A DNA stretch of 64,000 bases. Source: Yanghanlia sp047501535 (lineage in GTDB: Bacteria > Pseudomonadota > Gammaproteobacteria > Burkholderiales > Burkholderiaceae_B). The position numbers and the translations under genes were made by a program. How positions within the stretch are numbered: position 1 is the first letter of the stretch; each line of letters begins with the position of its first letter. The stretch is from NCBI RefSeq assembly GCF_047501535.1, contig NZ_JAZDRJ010000003.1, forward strand, positions 124,001 to 188,000. Reading direction: 5' to 3'. Of the stretch, positions 53,258 to 62,631 are shown one piece after another. The notes under the pieces are model-generated. The model was not told the DNA's origin and searched no databases. It worked only from the letters and a program-made list of their open reading frames with translations.

Positions 53258-54568
53258 ATGCAGCCCGTGGTTGAAAAATTGTCCGGCCTTGAGCGCCGTG
53301 TTGATCTGGTCGTTTCGCTTGAGGACGTCGAAAAGGAAGTGCAGGCCCAGCTAAAACGCGTCGCACGCAACGCCAAGGTGCAAGGCTTTCGCCCAGGTAA
53401 GGCTCCGTTGTCTATTATCGAGCGTAGCCATGGGCCTGGCATTCGCTACGATGTAATCAACGAAGAAGTGGGTCGTAGCCTTGAGAAAGTGCTGAGTGAA
53501 ACCGAGCTGCGCGTCGCCGGGACACCCACTCTCGAGCCCAAAACAGAAGGTGTGGAAGAAGGCACGTTGGCTTTCTCGGCCACATTCGAGGTGTATCCCG
53601 ATGTCGAGGTGCCCGATCTCTCCGCTCTGGCCATCACACGCAGTGCGTGCGAAGTCTCCGACGCCGACATCCAGCGCACGATCGACATTCTGCGCAAGCA
53701 GCGTGCCGTGTACGAAGCCCGCGAAGGCCGTGAAGCCAGCGCTGACGACCGTGTAACGCTCGATTTCGTCGGCCGTATCGACGGCGTGGAATTCGAAGGC
53801 GGCAAGGCAGAGAACTTCCCGTTCGTACTGGGGCAGGGCCGCATGTTGCCCGAATTTGAAACTGCCGTTACCGGCATGAAAGCCGGCGAGGAAAAAACTT
53901 TCCCGCTGACTTTCCCTGAAGAATACGGCAGCGAGGAAGTGGCCGGTAAAACCGCCGAGTTCACGATTACCGTACGTGAAGTGGCTGAAGGCATTCTTCC
54001 TGAAGTTGATGCCGAGTTCGCCAAGCAACTGGGCCAGCCCGAAGGCGATGTCGAAAAACTGCTGGCTGATGTCCGCACCAACATCGAGCGTGAAGTGAAA
54101 GCCCGCGTGCAGGCTCGCAACAAAGGTAGCGTCATGGACGCTCTGGTGGCAGCTTGCTCCTTCGATGTGCCCAAGTCGCTGGTTAAGAACGATGCTGAAG
54201 GCCGCGTAGCCGCAGCTCGTGAAGACCTCAAACAGCGCGGTGTGCCTAATGCCGATAGCATGCCGATTCCGGTTGAGGCTTTCGAAGCCGAATCCGAGCG
54301 TCGCGTGCGTTTGGGCCTGCTGGTTTCCGAGCTGGTCAACAGCGCCGATCTCCAAGCCAAGCCTGAGCAAGTTCGCGAGCGCATCGAAGAGTTCGCTCAG
54401 AACTACGAGCAGCCTGCGCAAGTTGTGGCGTACTATCTGTCCGATCGTCAGCGCCGTGCTGAGATTGAAGCCATCGTGCTGGAAGACAACGTTGTTGAAT
54501 ACGTGTTGTCCAAAGCCCAAGTTACAGACGAAAACGTCGCATTCGACGAACTCATGGGGACAAACTAA
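53258..54568 (+). CDS. tig: Trigger factor
   Basis: Trigger factor is the ribosome-bound chaperone and peptidyl-prolyl isomerase. The 436-residue product has the ribosome-binding signature GFRPGKAP near residue 44, the FKBP-type domain (DRVTLDFVGRIDGVEFEGG) and the C-terminal helical arms. It starts the tig-clpP-clpX-lon order; the clpP start overlaps its stop (TAATG). Confidence 0.97.
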   Translation: MQPVVEKLSGLERRVDLVVSLEDVEKEVQAQLKRVARNAKVQGFRPGKAPLSIIERSHGPGIRYDVINEEVGRSLEKVLSETELRVAGTPTLEPKTEGVEEGTLAFSATFEVYPDVEVPDLSALAITRSACEVSDADIQRTIDILRKQRAVYEAREGREASADDRVTLDFVGRIDGVEFEGGKAENFPFVLGQGRMLPEFETAVTGMKAGEEKTFPLTFPEEYGSEEVAGKTAEFTITVREVAEGILPEVDAEFAKQLGQPEGDVEKLLADVRTNIEREVKARVQARNKGSVMDALVAACSFDVPKSLVKNDAEGRVAAAREDLKQRGVPNADSMPIPVEAFEAESERRVRLGLLVSELVNSADLQAKPEQVRERIEEFAQNYEQPAQVVAYYLSDRQRRAEIEAIVLEDNVVEYVLSKAQVTDENVAFDELMGTN

Positions 54569-55224
54569 TGTCGCGTTTTACCGATTTTTACGCCTCGATG
54601 TACGGGGGGAATTCGGTAGTGCCAACGGGGTTGGGCTATGTGCCCATCGTGGTTGAACAGTCGGGGCGCGGCGAGCGCTCCTACGACATCTACTCGCGCT
54701 TGCTGCGCGAGCGGGTGATCTTCTTCGTTGGTCCGGTTACCGATCATTCCGCCAACCTCGTGGTGGCGCAACTGCTGTTTCTTGAGTCGGAAAACCCCGA
54801 TAAAGATATTTCCCTTTACATCAATTCGCCGGGCGGGTCGGTATACGCAGGCATGGCTATTTACGACACCATGCAGTTCGTCAAGCCGGATGTTTCCACA
54901 CTGTGCACGGGTATTGCCGCCAGTATGGGGGCATTCCTGCTTGCAGCGGGCGCCAAGGGTAAGCGCTATACCTTGCCCAACTCCCGCATCATGATCCACC
55001 AACCCTCGGGCGGTGCCCAAGGCCAGGCTTCCGATATTCAGATCCAGGCCAAGGAAATCCTCAGTCTGCGTGAGCGGCTGAACGAAATTCTTGCTGCCAA
55101 CACGGGGCAGCCCGTGGATCGCATCGCGGTTGATACAGAGCGTGACAATTTCATGTCTGCTGAAGATGCGCTATCTTATGGGCTGGTGGATAAGGTTCTG
55201 GTCTCTCGTACCGATCAGGCTTGA
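54568..55224 (+). CDS. clpP: ATP-dependent Clp protease proteolytic subunit
   Basis: ClpP is the serine-protease barrel used with ClpX and ClpA. The 218-residue product has the catalytic triad Ser119 (GIAASMG), His144 (IMIHQPSGG) and Asp193. An N-terminal part of about 20 residues should be removed by processing. Overlap with tig suggests joint translation. Confidence 0.97.
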   Translation: MSRFTDFYASMYGGNSVVPTGLGYVPIVVEQSGRGERSYDIYSRLLRERVIFFVGPVTDHSANLVVAQLLFLESENPDKDISLYINSPGGSVYAGMAIYDTMQFVKPDVSTLCTGIAASMGAFLLAAGAKGKRYTLPNSRIMIHQPSGGAQGQASDIQIQAKEILSLRERLNEILAANTGQPVDRIAVDTERDNFMSAEDALSYGLVDKVLVSRTDQA

Positions 55225-55353
55225 CACCGGACGCCAAGGCTGAGGCCACAATCCAGGCAGGCGTTTCTCACCGACCGGCAATCGCTATGGGCGAGGCCGG
55301 TCGCCACTTTCGCGGCGTCGCCATGACGTCGCCTTGATTGATCCGAAATTCCT

Positions 55354-56664
55354 ATGCCCGAAAAAAAAGGTTCGAGCGACGATAAAACTTTGCATTGTTC
55401 CTTCTGCGGCAAAAGCCAGCATGAAGTGCGCAAGCTTATCGCCGGGCCGTCGGTGTTCATTTGCGATGAATGCATCGACCTCTGCAACGACATCATTCTG
55501 GAAGAGTCCCAGGAAGCAGCGCGTGATACGGTGCGCAATGAGCTGCCGTCGCCTGCTGAAATCAAAGAATTCCTCGATGGCTACGTTATTGGGCAAGAAA
55601 AGCCCAAGCGCACGCTTGCCGTGGCCGTCTATAACCATTACAAGCGCATTCGCTATGGCGAAGTCAAGGGCGACGACGTCGAGCTTAGCAAGAGCAATAT
55701 TCTGCTGATCGGCCCGACCGGCTCCGGTAAAACGTTGCTTGCCCAAACGCTGGCCCGCATGCTTGACGTGCCTTTCGTCATGGCCGATGCCACCACGCTG
55801 ACCGAAGCCGGTTACGTGGGCGAAGACGTTGAAAACATCGTCCAGAAGCTGCTGCAAAGCTGCAACTACGATGTGGAAAAGGCGCAGCGCGCCATTATCT
55901 ACATTGACGAAATCGACAAGATTTCGCGTAAGGCCGACAACCCCTCCATCACCCGCGATGTGTCCGGTGAAGGCGTGCAGCAGGCTTTGCTCAAGCTGAT
56001 CGAAGGCACAGTTGCCTCCGTACCGCCGCAAGGGGGCCGCAAGCATCCTAACCAGGATTTTGTCCAGGTCGATACCACCAACATTCTGTTCATCGTGGGC
56101 GGTGCCTTCGATGGTCTGGAAAAGGTCATTCGCGACCGCAGCGAACGTTCCGGCATTGGTTTCTCTGCTTCCGTGCGCACCAAGACCGAAAAAGGCGTGG
56201 GCGAACTGTTCAGTGAAGTCGAGCCCGAAGATCTCATCAAGTTCGGTCTGATTCCCGAGCTCGTGGGGCGTTTGCCGGTATTGGCGACTTTGCAGGAACT
56301 GGATGAAGACGCATTGGTCCGTATTCTTACGGAGCCCAAAAACTCGCTCATCAAGCAGTTCCAGAAACTTTTTGCGATGGAAGATGTCGAACTTGAAGTG
56401 CACCCCGCTGCGCTGAAGGCAATCGCCAAGAGCGCCATCAAGCGTCGTACCGGTGCGCGCGGCCTGCGTTCTATTGTGGAACAGGCCTTGCTCGACACCA
56501 TGTACGAACTGCCATCCCAGAAGAACGTGAAACGGGTCGTGCTGGATGAAAACGCCGTAACGGGTCAGGGTGTGCCCATGCTGGTTTATGAAGATGGCAC
56601 GGAAAGCACAGCCTGGGAAAGCCCCAAGGCGGAAGCTTCCGGCAAACTTCAAGGGGCAGCCTGA
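55354..56664 (+). CDS. clpX: ATP-dependent Clp protease ATP-binding subunit ClpX
   Basis: ClpX unfolds ssrA-tagged and other substrates for ClpP. The 436-residue protein has the N-terminal zinc-binding domain (CSFC…CDEC), Walker A GPTGSGKT, Walker B IIYIDEID, the pore loop GYVGEDVE, and the sensor/arginine-finger region GLIPELVGRLPV. It follows clpP with a 129-base gap. Confidence 0.97.
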   Translation: MPEKKGSSDDKTLHCSFCGKSQHEVRKLIAGPSVFICDECIDLCNDIILEESQEAARDTVRNELPSPAEIKEFLDGYVIGQEKPKRTLAVAVYNHYKRIRYGEVKGDDVELSKSNILLIGPTGSGKTLLAQTLARMLDVPFVMADATTLTEAGYVGEDVENIVQKLLQSCNYDVEKAQRAIIYIDEIDKISRKADNPSITRDVSGEGVQQALLKLIEGTVASVPPQGGRKHPNQDFVQVDTTNILFIVGGAFDGLEKVIRDRSERSGIGFSASVRTKTEKGVGELFSEVEPEDLIKFGLIPELVGRLPVLATLQELDEDALVRILTEPKNSLIKQFQKLFAMEDVELEVHPAALKAIAKSAIKRRTGARGLRSIVEQALLDTMYELPSQKNVKRVVLDENAVTGQGVPMLVYEDGTESTAWESPKAEASGKLQGAA

Positions 56665-56687
56665 TCACAATCATTTCGGCCGCGCGG

Positions 56688-56715
56688 CTTGAAATTCCTG
56701 AAGCTGTCGCCATCT
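56688..56715 (+). promoter_or_regulatory. Candidate sigma-32 promoter for lon
   Basis: CTTGAAA (56688-56694) is followed, after 13 bases, by CGCCATCT (56708-56715), matching 7 of 8 positions of CCCCATNT. This fits the heat-shock promoter consensus. It lies 24 bases after the clpX stop and about 180 bases before the lon start. Confidence 0.5.
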
Positions 56716-56896
56716 AGTCTGCAAGGAAAACGCTGATAAGGGAAGCCAGGGGGCTTTAAGGAGGGAATGAATTGCTTGCCTGCCAACAGGCAGAGTCATT
56801 GTTCAGGCCTTCCCCATACAAATCGCCAGGCGATTTGTTCAGATGCCCCCAAGCTTCCCTTTCGCTTCTACAGCCGAAATTTTAAGGAAAGTAACT

Positions 56897-59395
56897 ATGT
56901 CTGCGAGCCAGATTCTTACTTCGGAACCCATGGATCTACCCCTTCTGCCATTGCGCGATGTGGTGGTATTTCCGCATATGGTGATTCCCCTGTTCGTTGG
57001 TCGCCCACGTTCCATCAAGGCGCTGGAACTGGCCATGGAGGCAGGCAATCACATTATGCTGGTTGCGCAAAAGTCGGCCGGCAAGGACGACCCCAGCCCC
57101 GAGGATCTCTACGAGATCGGCTGCGTGGCCAGTATTCTTCAAATGCTCAAATTGCCCGACGGCACCGTGAAAGTGCTGGTGGAAGGGCTGCAGCGCGCGC
57201 GCATCGAAAGCGTGACAGACGCCGAAACCCATTTCAGTGCCGTGGCTGTGCCGCTGGCACCTGAAACCGGCGATAGCGCCGAGGTCGAAGCGCTACGCCG
57301 CGCCGTCATGGCCCAGTTCGAGCAATACGTCAAACTCAACAAGAAGATTCCCCAGGAAATTCTCACTTCGCTGACGGGGATCGACGATCCGGCTCGCCTG
57401 GCCGACACCATTGCCGCACATCTGCCGCTCAAGCTCGATCAGAAGCAACGCATGCTTGAGGTCGTGGGCACGGCCGATCGCCTGGAAGGTTTACTCAGCC
57501 AGCTCGAAGAAGAAATTGATATTCTCCAGGTTGAGAAGCGCATTCGTGGCCGCGTCAAAAAACAGATGGAAAAAAGCCAGCGCGACTATTATCTGAATGA
57601 GCAGGTCAAAGCCATTCAGAAGGAGCTGGGCGAGGGCGAAGAGGGCGCTGATATCGAGGAACTGGAAAAGAAAATCCAGTCCGCTCAAATGCCCAAGGAG
57701 GCACGCAAGAAGGCCGATGCCGAGCTCAAGAAACTCAAGCTCATGTCGCCCATGTCTGCCGAAGCTACGGTGGTGCGTAACTATATTGATACCTTGATCA
57801 GCCTGCCATGGCGCAAGAAGAGTCGCATCAATAATTCCATCTCCAATGCCCAGGAAGTTCTGGATGCCGACCACTACGGCCTGGAAAAGGTGAAAGAGCG
57901 CATTATCGAGTACCTCGCTGTGCAACAGCGGGTGGATAAGCTCAAAGCACCGATTCTGTGTCTGGTCGGGCCGCCCGGGGTGGGTAAAACATCGCTGGGG
58001 CAATCCATCGCCCGCGCGACCAACCGCAAGTTTGTCCGCATGGCGTTGGGCGGCGTGCGCGACGAAGCCGAGATCCGCGGCCACCGTCGCACCTATATTG
58101 GCTCCATGCCGGGCAAGATTCTGCAGAATATGTCCAAGGTGGCCGTGCGCAACCCGCTTTTCCTGCTCGATGAAATCGACAAAATGGGTGCGGACTTCCG
58201 TGGCGATCCGTCTTCAGCTTTGCTGGAAGTGCTCGACCCCGAGCAAAACCACACCTTCCAGGATCACTACATTGAGGTCGACTTCGACTTGTCCGACGTC
58301 ATGTTTGTGGCAACCAGCAACACGCTGAACATTCCGCCTGCATTGCTGGACCGCATGGAAGTGATTCGTCTGTCGGGCTACACCGAAGACGAGAAAGTGC
58401 ATATTGCTTTCGACCACCTGTTGCCCAAGCTGATGAAGAATAACGGCGTGCGGGACGGTGAGCTCGTCGTCGAAGAAGACGCTGTACGCGACATTGTGCG
58501 CTACTACACCCGTGAAGCCGGTGTGCGTGCTTTGGAGCGCGAAATCAGCAAGATCTGCCGTAAGGTGGTGAAGAAGCTGCTTCTTCAGGTGGCCGAGGCC
58601 TCTTCGGCAGCCAAGCAAGCCAGTGCACAAAGCGCCAAGGGCAAGGTACCTGTGGTTGAAGTCGAAGCCATTCGCGTCACCTCTGAAAATCTCTCCGATT
58701 TCCTGGGTGTGCGCCGCTATACCTTTGGCATGGCCGAGACAGAAAACAAGGTGGGTCAGGTAACCGGCCTGGCTTGGACGGAAGTTGGCGGCGACCTTCT
58801 TACCATTGAAGTGGCTGACATGCCGGGTAAGGGCGTGGTGCTGCGCACCGGCTCAATCGGCGACGTCATGAAGGAATCGGTTGAAGCTGCACGTACGGTG
58901 GTGCGGGCGCGTGCTCAGAAATGGGGTATCGCCAGTACAGCCTTCGAAAAACGTGACCTGCACGTCCACTTCCCAGAAGGCGCTACACCCAAAGACGGCC
59001 CCTCTGCCGGTATTGCCATTACCACGGCCATGGTGTCGGCGCTTACGGGCATCCCCGTGCGTGCTGATGTCGCCATGACGGGCGAGATCACGCTGCGTGG
59101 CGAAGTCTTGGCCATTGGCGGCCTGAAAGAAAAACTTCTGGCCGCGCATCGGGGCGGTATCAAGACGGTGCTGATTCCTGAAGAGAACGTGAAAGATCTC
59201 GCCGAAATCCCGGATAACGTCAAAAATCATCTGGAAATCATTCCAGTGCGTTGGATTGACCGAGTTCTGGAAGTGGCGCTGCAAGATCTTCCCACGCCGC
59301 TGTCGGATGAAGAAGAAGCGCGTCTTGCTGCGGAAGCGCTGGCAACGTCCAAGAAAGTGGATGATGTTGCTGGCGGCGATGTAGTCAAGCATTGA
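56897..59395 (+). CDS. lon: ATP-dependent protease Lon
   Basis: Lon degrades misfolded and regulatory proteins. The 832-residue protein has the N-terminal substrate domain, a coiled coil (about 190-320), the AAA+ module with GPPGVGKT, and the C-terminal protease domain with the Ser703/Lys746 dyad (PKDGPSAG and GLKEKLL). AAGGAAAG precedes the ATG at 56897; an in-frame ATG at 56843 does not look like Lon. Confidence 0.97.
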   Translation: MSASQILTSEPMDLPLLPLRDVVVFPHMVIPLFVGRPRSIKALELAMEAGNHIMLVAQKSAGKDDPSPEDLYEIGCVASILQMLKLPDGTVKVLVEGLQRARIESVTDAETHFSAVAVPLAPETGDSAEVEALRRAVMAQFEQYVKLNKKIPQEILTSLTGIDDPARLADTIAAHLPLKLDQKQRMLEVVGTADRLEGLLSQLEEEIDILQVEKRIRGRVKKQMEKSQRDYYLNEQVKAIQKELGEGEEGADIEELEKKIQSAQMPKEARKKADAELKKLKLMSPMSAEATVVRNYIDTLISLPWRKKSRINNSISNAQEVLDADHYGLEKVKERIIEYLAVQQRVDKLKAPILCLVGPPGVGKTSLGQSIARATNRKFVRMALGGVRDEAEIRGHRRTYIGSMPGKILQNMSKVAVRNPLFLLDEIDKMGADFRGDPSSALLEVLDPEQNHTFQDHYIEVDFDLSDVMFVATSNTLNIPPALLDRMEVIRLSGYTEDEKVHIAFDHLLPKLMKNNGVRDGELVVEEDAVRDIVRYYTREAGVRALEREISKICRKVVKKLLLQVAEASSAAKQASAQSAKGKVPVVEVEAIRVTSENLSDFLGVRRYTFGMAETENKVGQVTGLAWTEVGGDLLTIEVADMPGKGVVLRTGSIGDVMKESVEAARTVVRARAQKWGIASTAFEKRDLHVHFPEGATPKDGPSAGIAITTAMVSALTGIPVRADVAMTGEITLRGEVLAIGGLKEKLLAAHRGGIKTVLIPEENVKDLAEIPDNVKNHLEIIPVRWIDRVLEVALQDLPTPLSDEEEARLAAEALATSKKVDDVAGGDVVKH

Positions 59396-59474
59396 GGTTG
59401 CAAGCCGGTCGAGTGCGTTGTTTCTTTGAACAGCGCGCCCGATTAACCCGACCACAATAGCAGTGCAGTACTCA

Positions 59475-59521
59475 GCCAAACGGCCTCTCCGGGTTTACAA
59501 CACCCGGCGGGGCCGTTTGGC
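59475..59521 (+). terminator. Strong hairpin after lon
   Basis: GCCAAACGGCC (59475-59485) pairs with GGCCGTTTGGC (59511-59521), with additional pairing of CTCCGGG/CCCGGCGG inside. No T run follows, so it may be an RNA-stabilising hairpin or a rho-aided stop. Confidence 0.45.
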
Positions 59522-59661
59522 ATTTATCCCACCCATCTGTTTCAGCCCCGTCGCGCGGGCAAGATTCAACTCCCACACCGTAATCACGGCGTTTGAACGC
59601 CTGACTTGTGTTGCGAAAAAGCTTTGCTTGATAGCGCCAGGGGGCGCAACTGGGTTGTATG

Positions 59662-59693
59662 TTGACATTCAACTGTGTATGATTACCATACAC
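59662..59693 (+). promoter_or_regulatory. Promoter with a perfect 19-base operator-like palindrome
   Basis: TTGACA (59662-59667) lies 16 bases before TACCAT (59684-59689; 4 of 6). Over the -10 sits GTGTATG-ATTAC-CATACAC (59675-59693), a perfect 7+7 inverted repeat with a 5-base spacer, the type often bound by GntR-family repressors. It precedes the FAD oxidoreductase-TRAP operon. Confidence 0.6.
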
Positions 59694-59716
59694 TTATGAA
59701 TGGTTGATGTCATATC

Positions 59717-61024
59717 ATGTTGTTTCCTCGCAATGACTCCACAAACGGCTGGAGTCGCATCATTGCACCGCGCACCCCTAATAAACCTCTGAAAGCATCC
59801 ATAAAGGCCGACTGGATCGTGGTTGGTGGCGGTCTTGCTGGTCTGGCTGCAGCACGTCGTCTGGCGGAGAATCGCCCGGATGACAGTATCGTCTTGTTGG
59901 AAGCGGATCGCGTAGGAGAGGGCGCGCAAGGGCGCAATTCGGGGTTCGCCATTGATGCACCGCATAACGTAGGCAGCTCCATGAGCGAAATGGCTGCAGC
60001 AGAAAGCCATCTGCGGCTGGCGCGAGCGGCGATTGCGTATCTCAAAGAACAAGTCGTTAAGTACGACATCCAATGTGATTGGCAGGTGGCCGGCAAGTTC
60101 CACGCAGCCGTTTCTCAGAACGGAATCAATACGGTGCTCAAGCCCACGTTAAAAACGCTGGAAGCTCTGGGTGAACCGCACGAGTGGCTGGAAGGCAAGG
60201 CCCTGCATGACAAATTGGGGTTTGACCATTTCGCAGCGGGCATTTACACCCCCGGAACGGTGCTGTTGAACCCGGCTGCCTTGTGTCATGGTCTGGCTGA
60301 TTCCCTGCCGGAAAATGTCACGCTTTATGAGCAGACGCCGGTTAGTAGCATCGCCCACCAAGACGGCGTTCAAGTGTGCACGCCTAATGGCACAGTCACC
60401 GGCAAGAAGCTGATTCTGACCGTGAACGGCTGGGCGACCCAGTTTAGTTATTTCAAGAATCGCATCATTCCACTGGCCGCCCATGCCAGCCTCACCCGGC
60501 AAATGACGCCTGAAGAGCAGGCCCGGCTGGGCGGGCTCGAATCATGGGGGCTGACGCCGGCCAATGCCTTCGTGGGCATCACCATGCGCCGCACGCCGGA
60601 TCAACGCATTCTGATTCGCCAGAAAATGGCTTATGCCCCCACACTGGCGATGAGCGACGAGTCGCGCGCCGAGGCGCGGCGTGAACATCAAGCGCTGTTT
60701 GATGAACGCTTCCCCATGCTTAAAGGCGTCACCATGGAGCACACCTGGACGGGCATTATTTGCGTGTCACGCAATGGCGCTCCCGGCTTTGGGAAAGTGG
60801 CGGAAAACGTCTACTCGGCCGTCATTCACAACGGGGTGGGCCTGACCAAGGCAACGGCGGGCGGCATGCTGATCGCGGACGAAGCATGTGGTGTGGACAA
60901 CCACTTGCTGAACGACGTTCGCTTGCAAGGGGTGCCTCAGGCGTTGCCGCCCAGCCCATTGTTTGATGTGGGCCTGCGCGCCCGCTTCCAGTGGGAACTC
61001 TGGCGTCATCGCGCTGAAGCCTGA
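59717..61024 (+). CDS. FAD-dependent oxidoreductase (DAO family)
   Basis: The 435-residue flavoprotein has an N-terminal FAD-binding Rossmann motif WIVVGGGLAGLAAARRLAE, GAQGRNSGFA at the conserved arginine-serine-gly loop, and a C-terminal DAO domain (WTGIICVSRNGAPGFG). It resembles gamma-glutamylputrescine oxidase/D-amino-acid dehydrogenase relatives, oxidising an amine or amino acid. It is the first gene of an operon with TRAP transporter genes, so its substrate is probably what the transporter imports. The exact compound is unknown. Confidence 0.82.
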   Translation: MLFPRNDSTNGWSRIIAPRTPNKPLKASIKADWIVVGGGLAGLAAARRLAENRPDDSIVLLEADRVGEGAQGRNSGFAIDAPHNVGSSMSEMAAAESHLRLARAAIAYLKEQVVKYDIQCDWQVAGKFHAAVSQNGINTVLKPTLKTLEALGEPHEWLEGKALHDKLGFDHFAAGIYTPGTVLLNPAALCHGLADSLPENVTLYEQTPVSSIAHQDGVQVCTPNGTVTGKKLILTVNGWATQFSYFKNRIIPLAAHASLTRQMTPEEQARLGGLESWGLTPANAFVGITMRRTPDQRILIRQKMAYAPTLAMSDESRAEARREHQALFDERFPMLKGVTMEHTWTGIICVSRNGAPGFGKVAENVYSAVIHNGVGLTKATAGGMLIADEACGVDNHLLNDVRLQGVPQALPPSPLFDVGLRARFQWELWRHRAEA

Positions 61025-61059
61025 TCTGAAAAAATTATATTGAAACCAAAGGAATCCTG

Positions 61060-62046
61060 ATGTTGAAACTCCGTCATTTACTGCTTTCCGCTGCGTTAAT
61101 CATGAGCGCGGGGCACGTTAGCGCAAAGACATTGCGCATCGCGACTGACTCTGGCGCCAAAGGCTCGCCCAGCGGCGACGCCATTGAAAAATGGGCCTCG
61201 CTTATCGAAGAGGGCGCGGACGGCATCAAAACACGTGTGTTTTACCAGAACCAGCTCGGCGGCCAGGAAGAGGTGTTCGATCAGCACATCGCAGGGGATG
61301 TCCAGTTGATGCTGAACTGGCCCATGACGTCTTATGACAAACGTATCGCCGTTATCTATACACCTTACATGTTCACATCCTGGGAAGAGGCGATGGAGGC
61401 CTACAAGCCCGGTGGCTGGTTGAACGCCGCGCTGGATGGCATTTATACAGAAAACGGCCTGAAATTTTTTGGCGCCTGGCCTGAAGGCTTTAATGGGGTA
61501 GCGACCAAAGGCAAGTACGCGCTAACCGTTGAGGAAGCTCGCGCACTCAAAGTTCGCGTTCCGCCGGTGTTCCCGTTTGGTGAAACCTTGAGCGCCATGG
61601 GCTATCAGACCGCAGCCATTGACTGGGGTGAGGTGTTTACATCGATCCAGACCGGCGTGGTCGATGGAGACGCCGCTAACGTCATTTTCTATGATTATGA
61701 GTACTTCCGCGACACGCTGGACAACTACGTTCGCTCACGCCAGCAGTTCATCACCGGCGTCTTGTCCATGAACTTGGAAGTCTGGGAATCTCTCGACGCT
61801 AAAACCCAGAACGTTATTCAAGAGGCTGCCCTGGAAGTGATGACTGAGCAGTTCGAGAAGGCGCGGCAGGCAGACCAGGATATCGTGGATAAATGGGAAG
61901 CGCTGGGCAAGACTTATGTCGTGCTGGAAGGTGACAAACTGGGCGAAATGGCCCGCCTCGTGCGCGAGACGGTCTGGCCGCAGATGCGCAATGAAGTCGG
62001 CGAAGACGTATTCGCAATTATCGAAGCGAATGCCAGCGCGTTCTGA
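61060..62046 (+). CDS. TRAP transporter substrate-binding protein (DctP type)
   Basis: A 328-residue periplasmic receptor with a signal peptide (about 1-22, ending HVSAK) and the DctP fold. RIATDSGAKGSPSGDAIEKWASLIEEGADG and VRVPPVFPFGETLSAMGYQ hold the conserved ligand arginine region. It delivers a small organic anion or zwitterion to the membrane subunits. AAAGGAATC precedes the ATG. The upstream oxidoreductase suggests an amino-acid-like ligand, an inference only. Confidence 0.87.
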   Translation: MLKLRHLLLSAALIMSAGHVSAKTLRIATDSGAKGSPSGDAIEKWASLIEEGADGIKTRVFYQNQLGGQEEVFDQHIAGDVQLMLNWPMTSYDKRIAVIYTPYMFTSWEEAMEAYKPGGWLNAALDGIYTENGLKFFGAWPEGFNGVATKGKYALTVEEARALKVRVPPVFPFGETLSAMGYQTAAIDWGEVFTSIQTGVVDGDAANVIFYDYEYFRDTLDNYVRSRQQFITGVLSMNLEVWESLDAKTQNVIQEAALEVMTEQFEKARQADQDIVDKWEALGKTYVVLEGDKLGEMARLVRETVWPQMRNEVGEDVFAIIEANASAF

Positions 62047-62057
62047 CGCGGTTTTAT

Positions 62058-62567
62058 ATGAATGACTTCGTGCATTTCTGGGGTCGTCAGGCACTCAAAG
62101 CGATTGAGTGGCTGGCGGTACTGACCAGTGTGGCGGTCGCCGTGCTGCTGGTGTACCTGGTGGCTGTGCGCTACCACTTTAACAACCTGCCTGCGGGCGG
62201 CGTCCACGCCATGTCGCTGGTGGGGGCCATGTGGTTGTATATGACGGGTGCGCTCATAGCGAGCCAGTCGCGCCAGCATCTGGTGGTCGATATCGTGGCC
62301 TCACGCATTGTTTCCCCCCGCGTGCAGGCTTGGCATCGCTTGCTTGTGTCATGCATCACGTTTGTGATTATTTGCATTTTCGCGTATTGGGTCTACCGCA
62401 TGTTTTTGTGGGGTTCGCGGTTTTCCACGACGCTGCCCGGGGTTGATCTGCCGCTTTGGGTTCCTCAGGCCGCTATTGGGTTGAACGCAGTGGGTTGCGT
62501 CTGCTACGGCTTGCGGGATGTCGGTCAGGCTGTATCGAACCTGCGCAATGTGTCCATGAGCGCCTGA
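62058..62567 (+). CDS. TRAP transporter small permease (DctQ type)
   Basis: The 169-residue membrane protein has four hydrophobic helices and the DctQ pattern, including WLAVLTSVAVAVLLVYLVAVRY and LVVDIVASRIVSPRVQAWHRLLV. It bridges DctP and the large permease. The gap from dctP is 11 bases, consistent with one operon. Confidence 0.85.
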   Translation: MNDFVHFWGRQALKAIEWLAVLTSVAVAVLLVYLVAVRYHFNNLPAGGVHAMSLVGAMWLYMTGALIASQSRQHLVVDIVASRIVSPRVQAWHRLLVSCITFVIICIFAYWVYRMFLWGSRFSTTLPGVDLPLWVPQAAIGLNAVGCVCYGLRDVGQAVSNLRNVSMSA

Positions 62568-62631
62568 CCACGTATTTGTGCGCACGCCTTGTCGTGGGTG
62601 AACAAGGCGGGTAAGACCGGAGTATTTCACT

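Noticed and set aside
53351..54520. 389-codon minus-strand frame opposite tig
   Set aside because: Antisense shadow of trigger factor, no domain seen.
55285..56652. 455-codon minus-strand frame opposite clpX
   Set aside because: Antisense shadow of clpX with no recognisable protein features.
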